From TMP-86 sp964247385 (lineage in GTDB: Bacteria > Pseudomonadota > Gammaproteobacteria > Steroidobacterales > Steroidobacteraceae), in the NCBI GenBank assembly GCA_964247385.1, contig CAXTUB010000006.1, positions 107,088-171,087 of the forward strand: 64,000 nt of DNA, read 5' to 3'. Below are positions 57,341 through 64,000 of this stretch, one piece after another; position 1 is the stretch's first letter, and each line of letters begins with the position of its first letter. The notes under the pieces were generated by a model. It was not told the origin of the DNA and did not search any database. It saw nothing but the letters and a program-made list of their open reading frames with translations. The position numbers and the translations under genes are program-made.

Positions 57341-57751
57341 TCAGCGGTCATGCCCCAAGACCTTTAGACCGTGCGCTTGTGCGGCAAGTCCCAGCGCGGC
57401 GTCGTGTGTGGCCATAATGGGGTCGGTGCCGGTCGCTTCCTTCCACAATAGCGCAGAGGCGAGATGAATGGCGTCGAGCGTTCCCAACTCCGTCGGCATC
57501 GGCTGCGCCGCACGCTCAAGAACGACCGAGTCGATCTCGACCAACTCCAGAGAATCGATCAGCGCAAGAATCGTTGAGCGGTGGCGAGCAACCTCGAGGT
57601 CTGAGAGATCAGCACGCAGTCTTGCGCGATCCAACGTCCGCAGACTTTCGGTCAATATCAAAGCGCTGGAGACTCCGCGCTCGAAGCGCGCCCACTGAGT
57701 GAGTGCATTTTTCTGCACCAAAGCCACTCGGAGCAGCACCGACGAATCGAC
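57341..57751 (-). pseudogene. 5'-truncated second copy of vapC
   Basis: Nearly the same protein as the vapC at 52360-52776 (about ten differences over roughly 127 aligned residues), but homology stops abruptly at 57751, just before the first codons. VDSS survives but the start codon and MIAY are lost and an upstream in-frame stop closes the frame; the only starts left (such as the GTG at 57739) would drop the first catalytic Asp. No antitoxin gene is beside it. It is in the same orientation as the intact copy, 5 kb away. Confidence 0.88.
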
Positions 57752-57858
57752 ACGTCTTTTCCTGCACCCCGGCTACGGGCTGTCCGATCACGCGAGTTGA
57801 CGCCGCGCCCATTGCAAATACTGCTACGTGCCCAGTGGCCCAGATTGTCTCAGTCGGA

Positions 57859-59715
57859 TCACGAATCCCAGCCACACTGCTGACCTCTGTTTTGCACTTC
57901 GAGCCAATGCATGAGCGGTTGAAAATATTCAGTGATGGCCGAGCCGTCGATTTGCCTTGCGCCAGTGAGCTGCTCGAGCGTGCCTTGCCAGGGCTGGCTC
58001 GCACCGGCGCTCAACATTTGCGCAAACTTCTTGCCGGCTTCCGCATTCCCGAAGATGGAGCACTCATGCAGGGGACCGCGATAACCTGCGGCGTTGCACA
58101 AGGCCTTCTGAAACTGAAATTGCAACAAATAAGACAGAAAGTATCGCGTGTAAGGCGTGTTTGCCGGAATGTGATATTTCGCCCCCGGATCGAAATTCTC
58201 TTCCGAGCGCTCGACTGGCGGCGCGATGCCCTGGTACTGACGTCTTAACGCCCACCACGTCTCGTTGTAATGATCCGGCGAAATGTCGCCGGAGAACACG
58301 CGCCAGCGCCATTGGTCGATGAGACGCGCAAAGGGCAGAAATGCGATTTTCTCCAATGCCATTTTCATCTGTTGATTGATTACGGCCTGCTTGCTCGGGC
58401 GCACCGCTTTGATCAGCCCGATCTTCGCGAGATATGCAGGCGTCACGGAAAGATTCACGGTATCGCCGATGGCTTCGTGAAAGCCGTCATTGGCGCCGTC
58501 ACGAAAGAGGTATGGCTGATTCGCGTAAGAGAGGTAGTAATAAACGTGGCCCAACTCGTGATAGATCGTGAACAGATCTTCCTCCGTCGGCGTCATGCAC
58601 ATTTTGATGCGTACATCGCTCGCATCGCCCATATCCCATGCACTTGCATGACAGACCACGTCTCGATCGCGTGGGCGTGTCAGCATCGAGCGCTCCCAGA
58701 ACGCCGGCGGAAGCTTGGGAAAGCCGAGCGATGTATAGAAGCTTTCGGCGGATCGAGTCATTCGCACTGCATCCCACTTCTGCGCTTCGAGGGCGCGGTC
58801 CGCAGTCTCGATGCTTGCTTCTGGGTACGGCTTTAAAATGTCATCGTAGATTTTGTTCCATTGCTGCGTCCATATGTTGCCGAACAGTTGCGCTGGGATT
58901 GGCCTGCCGGCGCGCACGCGATTGTCACCGTATTGCTTGGCAAGCTTGGCGCGCGCGTAGCAGTGAAGCTGGCTATAGAGCGGCTTTACCTGCTGCCATA
59001 GGCGCTCCGATTCTCGGTCGAATTCTTCGGGTTTCATGTCATAGCCCGCACGCCACATGACACCCAAGTCATTAAATCCAGTGGCACGCGCGCCCTCGTT
59101 CGCAAGCTCGACGAAGCGTTGATAATCTCGCCGCATGGGCGCGCCGACGTCGTGCCATCCTTTCCAAGCCTGCGTCAGCTCGTCGTAATTGCGGCTTTTC
59201 GCCAGAGTTTCAGATAGCTGATCAATGTTCTTGCAGGATTGCGGTCCGTTGGGGCAATACTTCGCCGCGCCGTACATGGCCTCGAGGTGCGCTGAGAGCT
59301 GAGCGAGCTCGGCGCGTTTTTGCGGATCCGGCGGCGCCGGCGCAGCGACGTTCAACCTCAACAAGTGGATGGCTCGGGCGGTCGCAGGCGAAAGCTGCTG
59401 GCCGTCATACTTCCTGGATTCCTCCACCGCTTGGCTGAGATAGGCCAGGTAGCGCTCAGTGGCTTTCGCGTTGAGCTGCTCGGTATCCGATGTGATGTAA
59501 GTGGATTGCACCCAGCTGGCGGTGATGGACTCCACGTAAAGCTCTTTCAGATCGCGACCGACACGCGCGACAAATTCATCTGCAGATTCAGAAGGTGCGG
59601 TCTGGCTCGTTGAAGGCGAAACCGAAGAGGGAATCGAAGGCGGCACATGCACCGCACAAGCAGCAAGCATGCACACGGCGAGCGAAGCCACTGCAGCGGA
59701 ATGATGGATCATCAT
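57859..59715 (-). CDS. M2-family peptidyl-dipeptidase (ACE-like) lipoprotein
   Basis: 618 residues, close to bacterial ACE homologues. The signal peptide ends in the lipobox LAAC (Cys20). Zinc motif HELGH at 386-390 (zinc ligands His386 and His390, catalytic Glu387), third ligand Glu414 in GFHEAIGD, and the substrate/chloride-binding-like RYFLSYLLQFQFQKALC and CSIFGNAEAGKKF regions. Removes C-terminal dipeptides outside the cytoplasm. It appears intact although it lies in the island beside pseudogenes. Confidence 0.92.
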   Translation of the reverse strand: MMIHHSAAVASLAVCMLAACAVHVPPSIPSSVSPSTSQTAPSESADEFVARVGRDLKELYVESITASWVQSTYITSDTEQLNAKATERYLAYLSQAVEESRKYDGQQLSPATARAIHLLRLNVAAPAPPDPQKRAELAQLSAHLEAMYGAAKYCPNGPQSCKNIDQLSETLAKSRNYDELTQAWKGWHDVGAPMRRDYQRFVELANEGARATGFNDLGVMWRAGYDMKPEEFDRESERLWQQVKPLYSQLHCYARAKLAKQYGDNRVRAGRPIPAQLFGNIWTQQWNKIYDDILKPYPEASIETADRALEAQKWDAVRMTRSAESFYTSLGFPKLPPAFWERSMLTRPRDRDVVCHASAWDMGDASDVRIKMCMTPTEEDLFTIYHELGHVYYYLSYANQPYLFRDGANDGFHEAIGDTVNLSVTPAYLAKIGLIKAVRPSKQAVINQQMKMALEKIAFLPFARLIDQWRWRVFSGDISPDHYNETWWALRRQYQGIAPPVERSEENFDPGAKYHIPANTPYTRYFLSYLLQFQFQKALCNAAGYRGPLHECSIFGNAEAGKKFAQMLSAGASQPWQGTLEQLTGARQIDGSAITEYFQPLMHWLEVQNRGQQCGWDS

Positions 59716-59830
59716 GAGAACGCGACTCCCCGATGCGCAATGAGAGTTGCATGATAGCGATTAACCCCATTGCTTCCGCCGGGGCTGAGTTTTTTTGACA
59801 AATGACTTTGCAATACAGAGTACTATTCAA

Positions 59831-60446
59831 TGCACACCGCAATCATCATGGACGGAAACGGTCGCTGGGCCACCTGACGAGGCATGTCCGCAGCGCCGGA
59901 CATCGCGCGGGAGCGAAAACGGTCGAAAGCGTGGTCGAGGCGGCGGCCAGGCACCGGGCTAACACATTAACCCTGTACGCGTTCTCTTCTGACAATTGGC
60001 AACGTCCCGCGGCGGAAGTGGCCGCGTTGTTCACGCTGTTTCGTCGATATCTCTTGACGCAGACGCAGCAATGTATCGAGCAAGCGATTCGAATCAACGT
60101 GATCGGCAGACGCGATCGACTTGCTTCGTCGCTTAGATCAGCGATTGAGCGCAGTGAAGCGCTGACGGCGGGCTGTTCCGGGATGCTGTTGCGTCTGGCG
60201 GTGGATTACTCCTCTCGGTACACGATTCTAGAGGCCGCGCAGCACGGCGTGGCGAGCACGTTGAGCGATGATGAACAATTCTCGCGTGCAATATCTGCAA
60301 CGGATCTCAGCGTTGCGTGTTGTCCTTCGGTGGCCCTGGTAATACGCACCGGCGGAGAAAAGCGCTTGAGCGATTTTTTGCTGTGGGAGTGCGGCTCCCT
60401 GCGCCTCGAGCTGGCCGGCTGGTCGCGTCCAAGTTCGCGTTGCTGA
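59831..60446 (+). pseudogene. Cis-prenyltransferase (UppS-like) with frameshift and lost C terminus
   Basis: From the ATG at 59831 it reads MHTAIIMDGNGRWAT, the catalytic opening of undecaprenyl diphosphate synthases, then hits a stop. The same protein continues in the next frame as GHRAGAKTVESVVEAA, LTLYAFSSDNWQRPAAEVAAL and LVIRTGGEKRLSDFLLWE, so about one base is gained or lost near 59875. After LLWE the normal SAYAEL...WPDF ending is missing and the frame merges into the radical SAM remnant. Probably an accessory isoprenoid enzyme, not the essential UppS; inactive as written. Confidence 0.85.
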
Positions 60447-61877
60447 TCAACCCGTTCTATCGGAAGGATCCTCGCGCGAGCTACGGCAAGCACGTGCTGA
60501 CGCCGACGCTGGCATTGACCAGCATCGCAGGAGCCACCCCAAAACATTGGACGGTTCGGTATTGGGACGAGAACCTGTTGCAAGGCGCTCCGCCAGCCGA
60601 CCCCCTTTCCCCAAGTGGTGGGCATCACCGTCCATCTGACTTTTGCGAAGCGCGCTTATGAGCTGGCGGCATGGTATCGATCGCAAGGATCCATCGTGGT
60701 GCTTGGCGGATTACACGTACTTTCATGTCCCGATGAAGCGGCGAAACATGCTGACGCCATCGCAATCGGCGACGGCGTCATGCTTTGGCCCAGGATCATC
60801 GAGGACCTTGACAACGAGCGTCTGAAAAAGCGCTATGACGCGGACTTCTCGCGCGCGTACTCGCTGGACCTGCCCCCGCGCCGTGAAATCCTGCCCCGGC
60901 GGTCGTTCTTGACGACGACCAGCGTGATCGCGACTCGCGGATGCCACAATCGATGCGGTTTCTGTTACTTGTCGACCGAGGGCCTGCACATGTCGTACCG
61001 CATGCGCGGGGTCGAGCAGATCGTCGCAGAGATTGTCGCCGACTCGCAGCCGTACACGGTCTTCGTCGACAACAACTTGGGATCCCGGCCGGCTTACTTG
61101 CGCTTGTTGTGCCTCGCTCTGCGCCCTCTAAACATCATTTGGAGCGCTGCCGTCACTGTCGATGTGACCGATGACCCCACGCTCGTTCGCGAAATGGCGT
61201 TGTCCGGATGTACGGGTGTGTTTGTCGGATTCGAATCGTTGAATGGCGGCAATCTGACGGACTCGAGGAAGCGTACCCCCGCGCCGGAAGACTACTCTCG
61301 GCGCGTCGAGATTCTCCATCGTTACGGAATCCAAGTGAATGGCAGCTTCGTCTTAGGATTCGATCACGACCGCCCAGACGTGTTTACGCGCACAGTGCGC
61401 TGGATCGAAGAGAACCGATTGGAATGCGCCACGTTCCACCTTCTGACCCCGTATCCGGGAACGCCGCTCTTTCGTCAAATGGAATCCGAAGGCCGAATAC
61501 TGCATCGGAATTGGGATCGGTACGACACGGCCCATGTCGTCTTCAGGCCGAAGCACATGAGCGCCGATGAGCTCGACGCGGGCTATGCATGGTGCTACCA
61601 GGAACTATTCTCGCATCGCTCGATTTGGAAGCGGCGGCCGAGCGATCCTAGCGCCGTCGCCGCATATCTTGCGATGAGCTATCTTTACAAGCGCTCCAAT
61701 CTTTTCTGGCACTTGCTGATCCGGAGTCGGCTCACATCGGCGGTCTGGCGTCCGCTCATCGAGCAATCGCGCCGCAGGCACGTACGGTTCAGACGGCGCT
61801 TGGAACGCGCTGATCTGGAAAGCCTCTCACCACGACTCGTCTCCGCCTCAAGCTCATTCACGAGCGCAGGAGTCTAG
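60428..61877 (+). pseudogene. B12-binding radical SAM protein, start lost and frameshifted
   Basis: Begins FALLINPFYRKDPRASYGKH, VLTPTLALTSIAGATPKHW and YWDENLL in one frame, then shifts near a CCCCC run at 60601-60605 into the frame that gives VVGITVHLTFAKRAYELA, VVLGGLHVLSCPDE (B12-binding domain), the radical SAM motif RGCHNRCGFCYLS and TPYPGTPLFRQM to the end at 61877. From 60615 the reading frame is open to 61877. No proper start codon precedes the first segment; it emerges from the UppS-like remnant. It belongs to the BchE/HpnP-like group that modifies lipids or tetrapyrroles; the neighbouring prenyltransferase suggests an isoprenoid substrate. Confidence 0.8.
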
Positions 61878-62097
61878 ACGTAAGGTCACCTCGATGAACT
61901 TTGTAAGTGCGCATGGGTATTCGGAAAGCGAACCATGGGATCGCACGGCATTCACCATCGTCAAATTTCGCACGATGCGGAACGAGCAACGAAATGCGTG
62001 AATAGCAGATCGGCCAACACATCGGCCAGATCGATAAGATCTTCGACTTCCTTATATGTACATTCAGTGCGTTACGATATCTTGAGATCGGCCAATT
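61878..62097. other. Intergenic stretch with a possible promoter
   Basis: 220 bp without a gene. It contains TGTACATTCAGTGCGTTACGATATCTTG (62057-62084), resembling 48166-48193, and a repeated cggcca-type word near 62010-62090. Probably the 5' regulatory region of the Fic remnant. Confidence 0.4.
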
Positions 62098-62380
62098 ATG
62101 GCGGCCACAGAGTCTGCTCAGCGCATTGAGCCAGCACCTCTGGAAGATCCAGGCGAGGCCGTCCTGAATGTCGTTGCTGAGCTGTCGGCGGCCACCGCAT
62201 CACTGGGCAAAGCACTTCATCCTCGAACCGCGGCGAATCTTGCTGCCCTCACGCGCATCATTAACGCGTACTACAGCAATCTCATCGAGGGTCACAACAC
62301 CCGCCCACGAGATATCGAGCGTGCACTCATCGGCGAGCTGCACGCACACGCGACTAAGCTCGCAATCCTCTGCGACCAGC
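62098..62380 (+). pseudogene. Fic-family protein, N-terminal remnant
   Basis: From the ATG at 62098 it encodes about 90 recognisable residues of the Fic N-terminal region (LGKALHPRTAANLAALTRIINAYYSNLIEGHNTRPRDIERAL). The frame then runs into sequence opposite the phoD 3' end and has no Fic catalytic motif. It is cut off at a junction near 62350-62380, marking the right edge of the island. Confidence 0.8.
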
Positions 62381-64000
62381 TCAGACCGACAGCTTCACAT
62401 CCCCCTCGATCACGCGCCGCTCGAGCTTCGGTCGATCGCCCGCGCGCCAGCGCGATAGCGTATGAACGACGCGGTAACGCAGCGGACCCCCATCGGGCGT
62501 CGCGGCACGGGTGATCGGTCGGGGAATACAGACGAACTCGGTGGAGATGCGCTCGGCGCTGGCGGTGACGACGGAGTAGCCGTGCCCGCCCATGTCGATG
62601 AATTCGAGATGCGGTGCGTTGTCGGGGTTGGTTACGCGCCGCGCGGCTTCGATGTCGCCGGAGCGCGCATATTCGAGCGCGCTCTTCACGCCGCGCTTGA
62701 TCGTGAGGTTGACGGTCGCTTCATATCGACCGTCGTCGCGCTCGATGGCGAATAGCGAACGCAACGGATGCCCTTTCAGATTGTGCTCCATCGCTTCAGC
62801 GAGACCCGGCGCGGAGAGCGAGCCGGTGATGAAGACGATCCCGACCGGCGCAAAATCACGCGGTGGTAAAGCCTTGGCCGCATAGCCGGCCCAGAAGCTG
62901 TGGCGGTCGCCCGAGACGGTGACGAACCCGTCGATGCGCTGATCGCGGATGAAATCGTAGAGCTCCGCTCGCTCGCGATAGATGGCGCCCAAGTCGCCGC
63001 CGCCGAAGCACGCATAGCCGCCGCCCGGCCAAGCGGTCTTGGCAGCGCCCGCGGGCAGGTTCTGCGGATCGGTGCGCATGTCGAGCGTGCCGTTCGATGC
63101 GCCCCAAATCTTCCAGGTCGCCTTCGACATGGCGAGCGTGCGCTTGAACCATTCCTTTTGCACGCGGCCGAGAAGGGTGATGGGCGGTTCGTCTTTGCGG
63201 AAATTGGCGACGGCCTTACCGCCGAAGGCAATGGTGCCTGGTGGATGGCCGCCGTTGTAGGCGTTGCCCGCGTCGAGCACGGCCATCGCCTCTTCGGGAA
63301 ACAACTCCGGGAAGTCATCGGACTGCAAGCCTTCCGCGCCGGGGCGCGAGGTCGGATCCTGCATGGTGTAGCTGTGCATGTCCGTCAGCACCAACTCGAC
63401 ATGCCGCCCGAAGCGCATCGTGCGATACGCCGTCATGCTGGCGAGCGCAGCACGATTATTGGGCTCGTCGCCCAGCCCATCGGCATCGATCCGCTCGATG
63501 GGCGCCACCTTCACAGGCGGCGGATCGAACCGATCGAGCGCGGACCCCGATGCTTTGGCCACGCGCGATGGAATGTATTCCCACCACGCCTGGTTCGCCG
63601 CCACGCGCAGCGGCTGCGCGGGCTCGGACTTTCCCTGGTACTTGATGGTGCTCTGCCAGCCTTGCCACGAAAACTCGTGGTTGTCGCCGATGCACACGAA
63701 GGGAAACCAGGCGCGCGCGTCTTGAATATCGGGATCTGCGATGTGCGCGCGATACACCATGCGATAGCCATCGAGCGTCGTCGGCACGTGAAAATTGCCG
63801 ACCTTGCGGCCGTCGGGAATGCGCCCGAGGTCGTACACGATTCGGTCGTAGCGGTGCGCGATGTCTTCGGGATATTCGACAACCTCGTAGATGAAATCTC
63901 CGAGATGCAACACGAAGTTCAGCCGTTGATCCGAGGGCGCGTGCTGATCCTCCCAAATCATCCGGCGCCACGCATTTTGCTTGCCTTCGTTGACGCTCTG
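62381..64000 (-). CDS. phoD: PhoD-like alkaline phosphatase/phosphodiesterase, 5' end outside the window
   Basis: 540 residues are present; the frame continues through 64000 (QSVNEGKQNAWRRMIWEDQ). PhoD metallophosphatase fold: HLGDFIYE, VCIGDNHEFSWQGWQ with the metal-binding NHE, GRVQKEWFKRTLAMSKATWKIWGAS, and TVSGDRHSFWAG near the C-terminal metal site. Usually Tat-exported and calcium-dependent, releasing phosphate from phosphomono- and diesters. The signal sequence lies beyond the window. The island ends at its stop codon. Confidence 0.92.
   Translation of the reverse strand, partial: QSVNEGKQNAWRRMIWEDQHAPSDQRLNFVLHLGDFIYEVVEYPEDIAHRYDRIVYDLGRIPDGRKVGNFHVPTTLDGYRMVYRAHIADPDIQDARAWFPFVCIGDNHEFSWQGWQSTIKYQGKSEPAQPLRVAANQAWWEYIPSRVAKASGSALDRFDPPPVKVAPIERIDADGLGDEPNNRAALASMTAYRTMRFGRHVELVLTDMHSYTMQDPTSRPGAEGLQSDDFPELFPEEAMAVLDAGNAYNGGHPPGTIAFGGKAVANFRKDEPPITLLGRVQKEWFKRTLAMSKATWKIWGASNGTLDMRTDPQNLPAGAAKTAWPGGGYACFGGGDLGAIYRERAELYDFIRDQRIDGFVTVSGDRHSFWAGYAAKALPPRDFAPVGIVFITGSLSAPGLAEAMEHNLKGHPLRSLFAIERDDGRYEATVNLTIKRGVKSALEYARSGDIEAARRVTNPDNAPHLEFIDMGGHGYSVVTASAERISTEFVCIPRPITRAATPDGGPLRYRVVHTLSRWRAGDRPKLERRVIEGDVKLSV

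Noticed and set aside
57609..58004. 131-residue minus-strand frame overlapping the truncated vapC
   Set aside because: Out-of-frame translation of vapC sequence; no conserved pattern.

Overview
The window is high-GC bacterial DNA from a proteobacterium, most likely a gammaproteobacterium of a Nevskiales/Steroidobacterales-like lineage. That placement is inferred from pilMNOPQ facing a class A PBP gene, the aroK-aroB-dgt-hemE order, and the hemW-rdgB-rph-PP2C/yicC block. The lineage below class level is a guess. No rRNA, tRNA or CRISPR array is visible.

1-6.5 kb: the start of a TadG-like gene and a short Flp-type pilin, pilU, a Band 7/SPFH membrane protein facing an exported metallo-beta-lactamase-fold hydrolase, a DUF805 protein, and a peroxide-defence cluster (ahpD, ahpC, divergent oxyR) with a near-perfect OxyR operator abutting the oxyR start codon. 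6.5-13.9 kb: a 1,048-residue lipase/M17N-like/CHAT-protease fusion, then a DUF4139-DUF692-DUF2063 run resembling a RiPP (bufferin/methanobactin-type) pathway without a visible precursor. 14-23 kb: YbbA/YbbP-like ABC exporter facing tesA, DUF481, a triple-repeat DUF3761 protein, a lipoprotein, fadD and a TPR membrane protein.

22.7-46.1 kb is a conserved core: hemE, dgt, aroB and aroK (one overlapping operon), a YXWGXW-type protein, an Ig-like lipoprotein, pilQ-P-O-N-M, divergent PBP1A, a nucleotidyltransferase-like protein, gltA, an M48 lipoprotein protease, rpmE (with a hairpin leader), hemW, rdgB, rph, a PP2C phosphatase and yicC.

46.1-62.4 kb is an accessory island. It begins right after yicC with a decayed tyrosine integrase. 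It carries the mobile mystery protein A/B pair (HTH + Fic) with a palindromic operator, a DUF488 protein, a very large nuclease-exonuclease-helicase fusion, VapBC, a RES/Xre toxin-antitoxin pair, a tightly overlapping three-gene TIGR04255 cassette (the best candidate for an undescribed system), a lipoprotein, a 5'-truncated second copy of vapC, an M2 (ACE-like) dipeptidase, a broken cis-prenyltransferase/B12-radical-SAM pair and a truncated Fic gene. The window ends inside a phoD-type phosphatase gene. Two direct vapC copies bracket about 5 kb of this cargo, and pseudogenes sit at both edges, so the region looks like a repeatedly rearranged defence/toxin island.
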